Source: Heterotrichella gracilis (Eukaryota > Sar > Xanthophyceae > Tribonematales > Xanthonemataceae). From it: DNA of 64,000 bases. The notes beneath the pieces were generated by a model. That model searched no databases, was not told where the DNA came from, and was given only the letters and a program-made list of their open reading frames with translations. The DNA lies in assembly GCA_032358255.1 (NCBI GenBank), contig JAULBX010027052.1, positions 155,134 through 219,133 on the forward strand, in the 5' to 3' direction. Positions 46,488 through 59,700 of this stretch are shown here, in pieces (the first letter of the stretch is position 1; every line of letters begins with the position of its first letter). A program made the translations under genes and the position numbers.

Positions 46488-47326
46488 GATATCGCTCAAC
46501 TCAGCTCCACTCAGCTCAGCTTGCAGTTGCCCGTATAGATTACTGGTAGTAATTACCAGTAATTATTGGGGGCCATGTACATGGTTAGACATCAATTGAG
46601 GAAGAAAGGGAAAAGGGAGCACACAAGCTTGTACTATCTAGGTAGAATAGTTTAGTAGTTTGTGCTGCAACAGCTGCAACAGTTGCATGCATGCAGACTT
46701 GCCTGTTGCAATGCATATTTGCCCGGAACAGGGTGTTACAAGCTTGGGAAGGTGTCACCTCACATCTCATGTAACCATTTAGGGTTTGCCCGCAGGAAAA
46801 AATCTGTTTAACAGTACATCAGCAGATTGCAACAACATAATGTGCGTTGACAATCATTTACATCAATACACGCTCAGTGTGCCCGTCCCATTGAGCTGAT
46901 ATGGCCAATTGATTCAATCCACTGCAGCCACTGTTGAGCCATTACCATGGACAGTGTAAAACAGTCTAGTTATGTGCTGTCATGTTAATCTCAGGTTCAA
47001 AATCTCTAGAGCTACAAGGGCTGACTGCAGAGGCATTTGTGGTGTCACACCACAAATGCCTCTGCCACACAGTGTTGTACCAAATAAATTGAATGAATAG
47101 ACCAGACGTGTACTGGCAATCGTCGCCAACCTTGCCTGAGTGTTGGATCGACCCTCACAGTCCAGCAAAGTACAAACCACTCACTAGCTGCAAGGAAAAC
47201 TGCCTTTTAGGGCCGTCTGATGGGTCTTGCTACCTCCCAGAACCCCACTGCCAAGGGTAAATGCAATGCAAAGTGGATGAGTGCGCTGCAGTCTGCCCTG
47301 AGCAAGTGTGCTCGAGTCTGTCCTGC
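46488..47326. other. Intergenic between convergent genes
   Basis: Holds two 3' ends. TGTAA at 46770-46774 (+) suits the unrecognised gene, 283 bases past its stop. TTACA at 46736-46740 suits the cyclophilin on the minus strand. The 39-base palindrome at 47027-47065 lies here. No coding frame is supported. Confidence 0.4.
47027..47065. repeat. Perfect 39-base palindrome
   Basis: Arms GCAGAGGCATTTGTGGTGT (47027-47045) and its exact reverse complement (47047-47065) are separated by one base. It lies 3' of both convergent genes and could form a strong RNA hairpin in either transcript or a DNA cruciform. Confidence 0.9.
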
Positions 47327-49422
47327 TCACTCCAGTATGCCTGCCTTGCCAATCAGCACTCGTGAGAATGGCCTGTTGAATGACTTCCCAGCAACCACCG
47401 CGCGCTTGTCACCAAACGTCCGCCCTGCCCTGCGGGGTGCACACACCAGGTGAGGATGCTGTGGCAATTGCTTCACCCTTGGGACGAAGCAATGCCTGGA
47501 AAGTACTTAAGCAGTCGTGGAATGGCAATTTGTGGTTCTGTGAACTGCGTATGCACAGATCGATATGCACAAGCGAGGGCACATGCAGCACCTTCACAAC
47601 CCCCTACTGCCACAGAACAGGTACACTGGCATGCATGCAGTTGGCTGTGGCGGTGCATTGTGACTACCGTGGTGCACGCAGTGTAGCCGGCACCATGGGA
47701 TGCAAGCATGGTCCACATACTGGCAGAAGAATGACCCTAAATGGGCCCGCAACTGGTGTAGGGGAAGTCTACTCCCTAAACCCTAATGTGGTTCCAGATA
47801 CCGGTAGAAGCGCCACCATGAACCCTAAATTTAACTAAGTCCACGTACTGGTAGAAGGGCGACCCTGTGTTGTCCTTCACTTTTGGGAGCTGCGCTATCC
47901 GCTCCACCACATCCATCCCCCCCACCACCCGACCCACAACCAGGTTGGTGGCATCAAGCTCGGGGCAGGGTGCCCTGGTAATGGTGAAGGCGGTGCCGTT
48001 GGGTACCTCCCCTGGCGTCTCTTGCACCGTGACAAGCTTCCCTTGGTAGGCGATCAGCTTCTCCTTCACCTCCCTGCAAGGTGGTGGGTTTAGAGTTTTG
48101 GGTTTCAGAACCAAAAGGGTTTAGGCGACCATGCCTCTCGTTTCCCAATTAGTAAGGTGGTAATGGGATGGGACCAGGCGATGTTCGCAACGAGTTGGCA
48201 GCGGCATTGGTGGTGGTGCATGTGTGGTCGTTCAGCCTCCAGCTTTGTAGCTTACTCCACCACAACAATTTGATGTAAGAAAAGTTTTGGCATACAAGCC
48301 GATTGCTTGGTTGTCGCTGCCTCCAGCGTGCATGGCAGCCAGGCACTGACAGACATGCTCTGCTGACAGGCAGCATAATAATGATAACACTGGTGGTTAC
48401 TAAGGACGTATTGTGCTATTAGGCTCCATGCACTGGCAGATGTGCGCCGCTGACAAGCCACTTGATGATTTGTAATGACAGAATTGACAAGTGTATACAG
48501 GCCTTCCCCCTACCGCCCCACCTTTCCTCGCTGGAGGTGACCACAATCGACACCACGCCTGCGCTGTCATGGCTGCGCTTCTGTTGTGCCAGCTCCTCCT
48601 CCAGCTGGTCGGTGGAGGCTCCTCCGGTGATGGGTGACTCGCCCCTGTCAGAGTATGATAGGCTCTTCACTCCGGCGTTGCGGATGTAGCCCTGCGGTAC
48701 AGAAAGAGCAAGGGTTCCTTAGGGTGTAACACAGGCAGAGGTAAGTTCCCAAGTGACAGGCAGAGAAAGGAAACTCTACGCGGCGTAGAGTGCTAATGTG
48801 GCATGGTGATGACCTCTCTGAGAGATGAGAGTGACTGAGGCTTACCTCGGTAAGGGAATCAAACTTTGACAGCTTGTAGGAAACCCCTTGCTTGCCCTTG
48901 GCCAGGTCAGCAAACCGTTGAGAGCCAACAGCAACATCACCGTACAGAGCAACAGTGATGCGCCCTATCTTTTCTTGGTCCACTTTCACATCGATGAACA
49001 CCTGCAAACAAACACGGGGTGTCCCAGTCTTAGGTGCCATGGGCATATGGGAGGTATCATGATACACACACACACACTGTGAGAGGTAATATACACGCGT
49101 TCCACGCTCGCGTCACCTGTCGGGATGCTTCCTGGTCGTTCCTCACAGCAGTCACACTGCTCGCTTCGGTGGCAACACTCTCTTCAGCAGCGCAAACGGG
49201 GGTGCAGAGCGCTGGAGAAATAGCCATCAAGCATGCCAATCCACCAGCGACAATACGATGCGCCCATTGCTCCCTAGCAGGTTCAGGATACGAGCACCCA
49301 GTTGTACAGCTTGCAAGGACTGGGGTCAAAGCCCTTCTTGAAGACTGCGAGCGGGAGGCGTTGGCACGATGGGGAGCGGCACAGATATTTAGCTGGGCCC
49401 CCAAGTGCACCTGGGCTTTCAT
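47327..49422 (-). CDS. Thylakoid-lumen cyclophilin-type peptidyl-prolyl isomerase, CYP26-2-like (5 exons)
   Basis: Peptidyl-prolyl cis-trans isomerase fold, probably in the thylakoid lumen. Exons: 49117-49422, 48846-49001, 48522-48691, 47849-48073, 47327-47429; in phase, 319 aa. The first ~80 residues look like a bipartite plastid leader: a basic Ser/Arg/Ala part, then RIVAGGLACLMAISPALC, then a cleavage-like VCAA. The domain begins VFIDVKVDQEKIGRITVALY. Diagnostic blocks include NLVVGRVVGGMDVVERIAQL, DNTGSPFY and the final exon FGDKRAVVAGKSFNRPFSRV, which fit plant CYP26-2/CYP28 rather than canonical CypA. The typical catalytic FHR.I pocket residues are not obvious, so activity may be weak or lost, as in several lumenal cyclophilins. 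The last exon was found from the conserved GDKRA block; two echoes of the exon 4 donor lie in the last intron. Confidence 0.88.
47705..47820 (-). repeat. Two exon echoes of the cyclophilin exon 4 donor edge
   Basis: CCACATACTGGCAGAAGAAT (47712) and GATACCGGTAGAAGCGCCACC (47798) copy CCACGTACTGGTAGAAGGGC at 47841. They supported placing the real donor at GTACGTGG. Confidence 0.7.
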
Positions 49423-50218
49423 GGCGTCTTGACACGGCGAGAGTGCGCGTGATTGCTGCACACAGCCTGACTTGCACGTACTAGCTCTGTTCAGAATTTT
49501 AAACACGGGTTGCAGGCGATTGGTGTAGAGTTTGCTGTGTCTTATCTGCAGATAAGTTTGCTCGTTGCTGCACCGCTGCAAAGCGGGCAATTGAGGACTA
49601 TGTTGACTTCCCCGCCAATATTGATCGGCAGAGGGTTTGGGGTTTCGGAACTAGCCATATGATATGGCAGACATAGTTTCGTGCTACCGCTGCTTGCCCA
49701 AAGTTCGTTAAACATCACAGATCACCTCTGTAGGCTCAATATCCAGGTGTTGTCACCTCAGGCTGTCGAAAAGAACGGTACTTAACGAATGCATGTTTGA
49801 CCAGCCCGTCACAAAACGGCCGTGTCTATCGTGTCGTGCAGCGATATACCCTCTTGTGAACTTTAATAAACGAAGACATCAGGTAATGGGTGTGGTGGGG
49901 GTATCGGCTGCACCCTGGGCGTGCCACATGCGTCATTGGTCTTTTGCATGCATGCATGCAAGCAGAGCAAACATGGGTTGAATGCACCAGATTTTTCTGC
50001 TGGCTGAACGTTACGTCGGGTTTATCGCGAGGATGGAAACATTATAAGCTTCAGAACTGGCGGCTCACTGTCGGAATTAGTATCCGACAAGGCTTGGACC
50101 CTTCAGCTGTGATTTTGGGTGAAGTGATACACAAACAACATTGCCAACCCGAATTCCAGCTGAGTATAAGCAGCCCACTTCCTAGTTTTAACCATAAACC
50201 CACACTTCTCACAGGGCC
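49423..50218. promoter_or_regulatory. Divergent region, cyclophilin / RING array copy A
   Basis: Holds the cyclophilin promoter and 5' UTR (the open frame extends upstream of the chosen ATG) and the upstream region of copy A. A GCATGCATGCATGC run near 49945-49962 has counterparts upstream of copies B (about 56345) and C (about 63035), so part of the upstream region belongs to the tandem repeat unit. Confidence 0.35.
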
Positions 50219-53200
50219 ATGCCTGCGCGACACAGGCAGTCCATGCCTGGCAGAGCGCCAGGCAGGGCGCAGGGCCACTGCAATGACTCATACGAGGAGG
50301 CATCCTACTCACCCCTTGCCTCCGACACATCGAGCTGGGGTTGGCCGCGGATCCTCATCCTGGCTGCCCTCGCCGCCCTGACCTGGCTTCATGTCTGGCT
50401 TCCTATCGTGGTCGAAGCCCTGGAACCACCCACCTTCCCCAGCCAAGTGCTCCATCTCCTCAGGAACCTTGACAACGACGTGAAGCTACACTGGAGGTCC
50501 TGCCAGTATGAGGTGCTTGAAAAGTACCCAAGGATGGTGGCCAACCTTCCCAAAGCAGGATGGCTGTACGTCTTCAGCACGGCTCCTCTAGCCGTCCAGA
50601 GCTACTACTACGCCAAGTGCATCCACAGTACAGTCTACAAGAGGGTTTTCACCCGGGTGTTCACCGACATAACCCTGGCATCCGCAGTGGAGGACACAAA
50701 CCCCATGCGCGCAAGAACGGAAATGCAGGCGCGCATAAAGTAGGGGTACTACCGCGTCATGGTGCCAAAGCAGGGCATCAGGGGAGATGTGTTCCCAACC
50801 ACAAAAACAAACGTGGCGCTGGGGTTCCTTGCCTACAAGTGAGCTCGGCAAGGATGTACCCTAAGCAAGGGTATAAGGTGCCTACAAGGGTGTAGTTTCA
50901 GAATTGTGGGAAGTTTGGTGCCTACAAGGGTGCATCATAGGGTTGCGGCATTGTTTTCAGCACACTTGCCTACAATAGATAGCCTGGGACAGCCACCGAG
51001 TATACCCAGTGGCCCCTCCATCTAGTGGTGGACCTGGCTTGCACTTGCGCTAGCGCACGAGCCCACCCACCTCCATGATAGTGTGCTTACACTGTAGAGT
51101 GCCCTCATGCCAGTACTGCTTCAAACCCTACTACCTTCATGCACCTCGGTCTGAAGCAGTGCGATGTTAGCTGCACTTGTGCTTGTGTTTGTGCATGTGG
51201 CGTGTCTAGAGATCATCAGGCCTAGGTATCTCATGAGGAGCCTGCTTTTGTTGCAGACCACCACCTTGCAGCCCCATGCATCAGGTGATGTATGATTACA
51301 GAGGTAGTAATCTGTGTGATTGTATGTGATTGATTACTGGTTTAGGGTTTAGGGTTGACAGTCGGCAACTTACCGCCTTTTGCCCAAAGCTTGGCTACCT
51401 GGCGTGCCCAATAATCTGCACCCATAGTGTAGTACACCCACTCCCCGCTTCTTGTGACTTTGCAGGTACCACTACATGCCCATGGCGTACACAAGAGACA
51501 TTGACCACCACGTGATGCAGCACCCAGAGGAAGTGGCGGTTGGGGTGCCTGCGCTGCTCAACCTGCTGCGCGCACACAACAAAAGCTACATACCCAAGTT
51601 TGACAACCCTGTGGAGGTTGAGCCCGCGCAGACCTATGGGGCTCTGCAGCTGAGGAGCGCCAAATACCCTGGTGGTGTGGATGGCAGTCATATGGTAGGT
51701 CCTTAGGCCGCATTCTGGTTGCCAGCGCTACGGTTTTCTCAAATTTGCAAGAGCAACTTTCGCCTTTTACAAAAGTGCCATTGCTTTACTAGTTTAGCAG
51801 CCTGGAGAATGTGGGGTTGCAGACGAAATGAAGCCAACCAGTAGAATTTAGAACCCGTCACCGTTTTCAGTCTAAAAGGCAAACAGTGATATGTCTCCTT
51901 CTAAGGCCTAGCTGGTAAACACACTCAGGTGCAGGGCTGGGCAGCAATAACTTCCAGCAGGGTCCCATGGCATTCAGTATTGGTACCTACATGTCTTAGA
52001 GATACGTTGATGGCCATGTTGCACAAAGGTGAAGTCATTGAAAACGTTTGGACGTTTTCATTTCAATTTTATTAAATTTACAGCGGTTGATCCAGATGCA
52101 GAGGTTTTCGTGTGGCAAGTCTAAACCCTGAACAGCTGAATCCTGCTACCTTCTCATTAGACACCTGCAAAATGTGTCCACAGGTGAGCGTGCCCAAGGA
52201 GTACTTCACCCAGCGCCCCTGGCTGTTCTACCGCTGGCTGGGGGGCTACTCAGAGTGGCTGGACGTCGGTGGCTGGCTGTGGTACGTAGCACTAGCCTTT
52301 GTCAAGGCAGCACATGGCATGGCAGTGGTGCATAGTATGCCTATTAGGCAGTTCCCAGCTTATGGTGGATATCACATGTTTGATGCACATATGTTTCATG
52401 ATGTGACGATCATCATGGCGCTTGGTAGTAGGGGAGTCCATTGCATTTTGTGATCAATGGCGCATTGTGTTGGCAATTGGGGGTGGTGCAACTGTCCAAT
52501 TCGTATTCAAGCCCCCATTGGCGTTTGGCTGCAGGAGGGTGACCATCACAATCGATGTGCCAGATGTGTTTGGTGACAAGGATGCAACCTTGCAAAGTGG
52601 CCGTGCGCCTGGTGCTACCAGAGGTAACTGCACCTAGTGCAGGGGTCACTGTGGAGGCCAGTGTCACTCTAGGCTGGCCAGTGGAGTACCCCGTCCCCGC
52701 CATTGAGCATGCGCTCTATTGCAGGCAGATCCTCAGAGGTGCGCGCTGTGACCTTCAAACCGATATCGGCCTCGTCACGATCGATTTTAGGCAAAGTACA
52801 TGCAAATGTCAACGACTGTTGTGCGATCTGCGTGCAAGAAGTGCACAAATTGTGTCCAAAATGTAGGAGGATTGAAGTGTATCATGACATTGTTATGATA
52901 GACTGTCTTGCCCATGCCCTGCAGCTGTGCATTTCTCCCGTCTGCACCTATTTGCAAATCCCTTTTGCATTTCATGGGGCCTAGATATTGAGGATAGATG
53001 TCAACACACACACAACAATTATTTGAACTGCGCTCTCTTGCCGGTGCGGTGCGCAGGGTCCATCACCACAAGCAAACCAACAGTGGTCTACGAGATTCCA
53101 TCTTTTAGAGTGGATGCCGAGTTGCCCAGCTGGTTTCGCCTGTGCGTGGACATCAAGGTGAACAGCACAGGGTGGCTATATAACAACCACTCCTTGACAC

Positions 53201-55717
53201 ACACACCTGCCACGAACATGAGGGCCTTGCTCAAGGACCTTGAACCCCAGATGAACTCCACCAACAACATCTATGCTTGCTGGGGCATGCGCGGCTGCCT
53301 TACCTGGCTGGTCGCGCGGTTCTCGTATGGTGCTCAAGGATTCTTTGTCGGTGTCTCCCACGAGTCAGCTGCGGTATCATATTATACAGCAGTATTCCAA
53401 CTTCAGCCATTTGGGGTCTTTGGATCCGGGCTGCGTATTGGCCCTGCTTACATCTTGCTTTTCCCCTTAGTTTGAATTCCCATCGATGATCATTACAAAT
53501 TCGAACTCCATGGGGTGAGGAAAATATCACCAAAGTCAGCCTGCAAGCTTGGTATATGTGGGATCTCAAGTGGAGCTTCATAGTTGGTTGCATCGAAACA
53601 GCCTGGCTCTTCTCCTTGTGCAGCGCTTTTTCTCACCAGCAAGTTATTGCGCAGGCATTTCCGCACATTCCACGCTACACGCGCAAGGCTTTGATGCTCA
53701 TTCTTTCCCTCCTCAATGTCGGTATTCTTACCCTCTATTTTTTCTTCAAGTGTTTCTATCTTGCCACCTTTTTCCTGATAAGCATGTGTTTCTACGTTTT
53801 CACCTTGGTGCCCTCTTGGGTTTGGTGGGTGGCAATGACAGGGCACCATGCGCTGCTCCTGCTGGTGCGTGGTGTAGCCCATGGAACGGGTCGCGCTATT
53901 GCCGGCATGGGGACCCTAGGTGAGGGTTTTGTAGCAGCTGTGAGCATCATGGCGCTGGCCTAGCACCTGCTGGACCCGTATGCTGTGCCACCTTTGCAGA
54001 CCAACACCAGCCCCAGCCCTAGCACCAGCACCAGCAGCAAGGCGGTCCAGCAGCCAGACCAGCAGCCACACCAGCAGCCACACCACCAGCCCTTGCCGGG
54101 GGGCAGTGCAGGCCCAGCGCCCCACTCAAGCAGCGACCTCATGCGCAGCTCCCCAGTCGCCAGCCAAGAGAGGCAAGCGCAATCCCAAGCCCAGGCCATG
54201 CGCCCCATCCATCATCACCCCTGAGTCGCCACCATGCCACCAACCTACTCTTGCCAAAGGGAGCCCAGCACCTCGCCACTACCCAGCCCCACATGCACCA
54301 ACGGCAGCCTCCACACCCACAGCCAATGCAGCACAATAAAGCCCACCGGCTGGTGCTGGGGCGGTGTCTCCCCAGGCACCACCTGCTCCCATCGTGTACA
54401 TTGGCGCAGCCAGTGGCGCAGCCCCAGCACCTGGACCCCACGCATTGGCTGCAGTTGGGATGACATCTCCTACATCTCCTACATCTCCACATCCACCAAC
54501 ACCAACACCGCCGCCGATGCCGATGCCGTTCTGCACTCCAATGGCGTCCACAGCATCACCACCCCCCCAGCCCACCTCCCACCCACCTCCTCCAGCGCCA
54601 CTTGCAGGGGTTTCCATGGGGGCGCTTGTGCCCCAGTCGCCCAAGCAGTCGCCACTATGCACCCCTTGCTCCAACCCCACCCGCACGCCGCCCGCAGCAG
54701 CAGCATTCTCCCCGCCGCAGCGCATCCCGGCCATCCAAGTGCATGCCTCAGGGGAAGCAGCAGCAGCAGCAATCCCAGAGGAGAAATGCTCATCCCCAGG
54801 TGTACCACCATCCCCTCAGGCGCGCGCTGCAACCCAGTTGGGCCCCAATACCAAGCCGGAGGCCCAGCACCATCCACTTGGGGATTACCGACCCAGTGGC
54901 ATCCCCATGCACACTCCCATCCCCATTCCAGTCCTGGTGAAGGGTATTGCCTCTCCCACCAAGGCGCATGGCGAGGCGCCACCTGGCGCTGAGGATCCTG
55001 AGAGCCCAGAGGATATTATCCAGATGCTGCTGCACTCGTGGCCCGAGGAGGGCAGGGCGCAACCCCATGCAGGCGATAGCAAGGGGGAGAGGCAGGTGGG
55101 CAATGTGACTGGGGGGGAAGAGGAAGGACCAAGCACAGCTGGGAGGTCCTTGGATGGATCCGATGGTCCGGATGATGCTCATGCGTGCATCCTATGCATG
55201 GAGCAGCCCAAGGGGAGTCTGCTTGCACCCTGCGGCCACCGCGCACTGTGCCTAGAGTGCACCGAGGAGCTTGTGGCCAAGGGGGAGGACACGCTCTGCC
55301 CGGTTTGCAGGCGGAAGGTGAGGAACAGGCATTTCTTGTTGCTGAAACATGCTATATGCCCTGCTTGTCACAAATTGTAAACAGGGCCCAAATGCTTCTT
55401 TCACAGAGGCATTTGGGCCCCCACATGCAAATTGCCTGTGAGGATAGACATGGCGATGACTGCAGCCTAGATGAGGACACCAGACTAGGGATTTTCCAAC
55501 CGCATGGGCCTCAGAATGAACTGCACAGATGCATCAGCAGCACTAACAGCCATTGCGGCAATGTTGCACGGGTACAGACATCAATCGGGTAGCTCGCAGT
55601 GCTCCTAGCCCCAGGCTTATGTTTTCTTCATGTTGGTCATGTTGCTAAAACGGTGTTCCCCTTCCCCTGCAGGTGGCCAGCTACATTGTGAAGGAGTATG
55701 ACATAAGCCTGGGGTAG
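50219..55717 (+). pseudogene. RING array copy A: multi-pass membrane RING protein, broken
   Basis: Exons by comparison with copy B: 50219-50838, 51466-51694, 52184-52281, 52535-52738, 53057-55317, 55673-55717. Exon 1 codes a membrane helix (ILILAALAALTWLHVWLP). Exons 2-4 code a probable non-cytosolic domain (HPEEVAVGVPALLNLLRAH; RPWLFYRWLGGYSEW). Exon 5 codes a cluster of hydrophobic helices, a long Pro/Ser/Ala linker and a C3HC4 RING (CILCMEQP then APCGHRALCLECTEE then CPVC). The last exon codes VASYIVKEYDISLG. Breaks relative to copy B: an in-frame TAG at 50741-50743 inside conserved sequence, one extra base near 52592 in exon 4, TGA at 53473-53475 where B has CAG, about 60 extra bases just after it, and a later return to the first frame. 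At least the RING part stays intact. Confidence 0.75.
55382..55424. repeat. Hairpin in last intron of copy A
   Basis: Arms GGGCCCAAATGC and GCATTTGGGCCC enclose about 13 bases. In copy B only the left arm survives (about 61769-61780), so the hairpin is specific to A or lost in B. Confidence 0.7.
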
Positions 55718-56726
55718 CAAGCCAGGCAAGAAGGGTGTTTTCTTTGACTCCACACTAGAAAGTTTGGCCACAGCATTGTGTGACAGGGAGGCAAGCCCCT
55801 CACTCAGCTGTACCCAGTCTTTTGAGACTTTATTGCTTTTCAGACACTCATATTGCTGTAGTTAGATGCAAATTTCTTCTTTGGCAACGTGGTTCTATGC
55901 GGGCTCCCCATGCTGTGCGAAGGATGACTTATCCTGTTGCGTACAGAATGAGAAAAGGAAAGAAACAAAGCGCTCATCATATGCTTGCACTGGGCAACGG
56001 CTGATTGCAATGCCAATGGCAAACCATCATCATGATGGTGTCGTGCCTCAAGCAAGATACTTGTTCCGTCGACATAGTTTCCTGCCGTCAACAACTTGTC
56101 TATTAGTGTGTGTTGCAACTACATATTGCGCATCTGCAGTGTACCAGGTTCGTATAACTGCTCGGTATTGAAGAAAGGTGGCTATGTGTATGTATGCACT
56201 GACCAGCCAGCTGGAAACTGTATTCACCGTCCCGTGGTGCTATTTGCATTGTTGGGAAGTGTGACTAACAGAATAACCGAGGTAAGGATCGTGGTTTGTG
56301 TAGCCATTGCACATTGAAGACATCAGTTGCGTCATGGGTCGTTTGCATGCATGTACACATGCGAGGTACACCACGACGGCAGGGCCTCTCCTGCTTACTG
56401 CATTTGGCATTGCGTAAGTTCAAATGGTCAGCAGGACTTTGGGTCATCAAGCGCAACTGGCGGGCCACCACCTGCCTTACTTCCAAGCAGTGTCAGGCAA
56501 GCATTCAAATTTGGGTCTTGACTGGGGTGAGGCACTTGACGTGAAAACTTTTTTCGTCAAAACCTGGAATGATTTATCGCTATCGTGCAATCGTTTTCTT
56601 GCTTCCGTAAACACATGCTCCCATGGCCACACCCAGACTGCCAACCTGCCAGCACCCATATATGGCTATAGTTTGGTTACCAGCTGTCCAACATTGTGTT
56701 GACACTCCCGTTATAACCACACGGCC
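55718..56726. other. Spacer between copies A and B
   Basis: No gene. It is itself duplicated downstream of copy B: for example CGTCGACATAGTTTCCTGCC near 56068 returns near 62767, and the following CAACAACTTGT and TGTGTTGCAAC words keep their order. The array therefore duplicated gene plus spacer. Confidence 0.6.
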
Positions 56727-59700
56727 ATGCCTGGTCAAAGCAGGCAGCCAGGCAGGGCACGGGCCAGCCATCCCTCACGTGCAGCAATTGAAAGGCAGTC
56801 AGCATGGACCTGCCTCCTCATCCTTGCTCCCTTCTTCGCCCTGCTCTGCCTTTTTGTCATCGTGCTGGAATGGCTCAATCCCGGGGATCCTACCTTCTCC
56901 AATGAGGTGTTGCAACTCATCAAGCAGCTTGACAATGACCTCGAGCTCCACTGGAGGACGTGTCAACATGGAGTGATCAACAATTTTCCCTGGGCCGCAG
57001 TCCTGCCCCAAGTGGGGTGGCTGTACGTTTTCAACACAGCTCCCGTACCAGTCCAGACCCATTACCATGCCAAGTGCATCCAACCATACAAAAGGGCGGT
57101 GCACCGGGCGTTCACCCATCACTGTGGCATCAGCAAACATGGGCAGGGCACCTGCACGGGTGATAAGCTTCTTGCATGCGCAAAGGAGGACAGGGTACTA
57201 TGACATCATGGCGCCTGGTCAGGACATTGGCAATGTCTTTCCAACCCCGCACATCAACCTGGCGCTGAGCATCGCTGCCTACGGGTACCCCACACCTTAA
57301 ACCCTAACGTTAGGCATGTAGGGTATGTGGAGTCCTCGTAGCCTAGGGGTAAACATTATATTGAACGACAATTACTCTTCCTATACGCCTTGCCTAGGAT
57401 TTAGGGTTTAGGGTTTATGCTTTAAGGTTTCTATACACCCCTTGCCTACGCATGGCACTATAACTTTTGCTCACAGGCAGCCCTTCCAGTGGAAGATCTA
57501 TGGAGATCCACACACAAGGTTCACTACTGAATTAGCTCCCATCTGGCAATGAACCCAGCCACTCACCTTGCCAAACTGACCTCCTTAATTTGAATGTATT
57601 AGTGAGCCACCTTTGCGCCTCATATTGATCCAGGACACATGTGGGCACCAATGCTGGGTTGCGAGTGTCATCTGCAATAGATGTTTGTAACTTATGTTGT
57701 TATAATGCACCATGTTGTGTTGCACCATGGCTGCAATTACAGGGGATGGTATGATTATGATTGCAACTGTGAGCATGACATGGCTAAGTGGCCCACCCTT
57801 CGGGGCCTGGCATTGCCTGCAGACCATGGTGGCCACCCTGCAGCGCATTGCCTTCAAGTTGACCTTACTCTGGTCACCCTTGCTTGTTGGATCCCCTAAT
57901 AATTGGGTTACTTTTCCTCACTGCTCAGTCTCCAGAGGTTCCCCACACCTTGTGCAGGCTACACTTCATGCCCATGAACATGAGCAACCTTACCAACCAG
58001 CTGATGCACCACCCAGAGGAAGTGGCGGTTGGGGTGCCTGCGCTGCTCAAGCTGCTGCGCGCACACCACGAAAGCTACATCGGTCAATTTCAGAACCCGC
58101 TGGAGGCTACTACTTGGACAGTGGCACAGAACCACAGAGCTGTGCAGATGAAGAGCTTGAAATGTTCTGACGACCGTCGCGTGGATGGCCATCACGTGGT
58201 AGGTCCCTCATGGGACTTCTCACTCCAGTTTGGTCACTGTTTTGCTGTTGTCACACTCGGGGCTCAGCAGTGCAATTCAGAGAGTTTAGCATTTGGTGCA
58301 CATGCAGCACCAAGAGTCACATCTCAGAGACGAAACTATAGAGATAAATGGGTATGCCACATATTGGTTTATACCGTGGCATTGTTGCCACAGGCTTTTG
58401 GATGCATTACCTGTGGTCCTGCTGGGTAATATCATGTGCTGACCCTATCAACCCTGCGCACCTGTATCCACAGGTGAGCGTGCCCTTAGAAGACTTCACT
58501 GAGCGCCCCTGGCTGTTCTACCGTTGGCTGGGGGGCTACTCAGAGTGGACTGAAGCCGGGGGCTGGCTGTGGTAAGTGGCACTTGGCACTAGTGATGAGT
58601 CACGTTAAACGTGAAACTTTCACATCCTTTGTATTATGTTATATTATTAACCCTGGATGAAGGTGTATGTGCGCCAACAATCTGTATTGGTATTTGTGGA
58701 TGGGTCAAATATTTGAGGGTGCATCCTTGAACCCTTACTATAATAAAACCATCAATGGAGGACGTACCCTCATGGTGTATTCATTATTACTTGCTGAAAT
58801 CATTTTGTTGGCATTGGTGGCTGCAGCATTGTCAAATCTGTTTGCTGTGCACTGAGCAGTCGTTGAGATATACATGCAATTATAATCCATGTTGTACAGA
58901 TGCAAATGTATTTACACGTCAAAAAGCAATTACATTCAAGCCTCCACTGCCAACCGACCTTGTCTGCCTGGGAAAGGGTTTTGGGTTCTTGTTGTGCTGC
59001 AGCAGTAGCCTATATCTGGCATCAGAGATCCTCTTGATTGCCCTGAATGAGCTTTTAGTTGCCCATTGTGGGGATAAACACGCGCTTTCTGCTGTACAAA
59101 TTAGCGTGATATTTTTGCAGGAGGGTGACCATCACTACAAAAGGTCCAAATGTGTTCCAATCCTCGGATGGCAAGGAGGCAGCCATGCATGTGGCGGTGG
59201 AGCTAGTGCCTGACCCAGATTCATCAGCCAGGGTTGAGGCCATCGTCTTGGTGGGCTGGTCAATGGCAGGCAGTGCCACATATCCTACAGCAAAACAGGG
59301 CAGGGAGGATGAGGTTAACCAATGCGCATGCAACTGGACGCACGCAGGTGTGTGCTGAGTTATTCATCATTCAAATGTGGGGCTGAAATTGTCTTTGTAT
59401 GGACCAAAGTTGGAAATACGGCATGCAATTTACAACCACCACAATGGGATTCAAATGCAACTTGCCGGGATTGTGACACTTGCATTTGCAGTATTGGGCC
59501 AAATGTAGGAGGATTGCACTTTGACCTGCCTCCCCTAACATATCCTGCATGTGCCTAAGGGCGCAGCCATCATATCATAAGATCAATACGAATCATAGTT
59601 GAGTATCCCTATTGGATTAATGCATGCTGGCAGTGCTTCATGTTTGATTCCATACAAATGCAGTTAACTTTCAAGGTGCCTCTTGCCCTCTGTTGTGCAG

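Noticed and set aside
50738-50746. Reading the TAG in RING copy A as part of a splice donor (AAA/GTAGGG).
   Set aside because: The following sequence (GYYRVM...VFPTTKTN) is conserved in copy B (GYYDIM...VFPTPHIN), so it is exon, and the TAG is better seen as a nonsense change.
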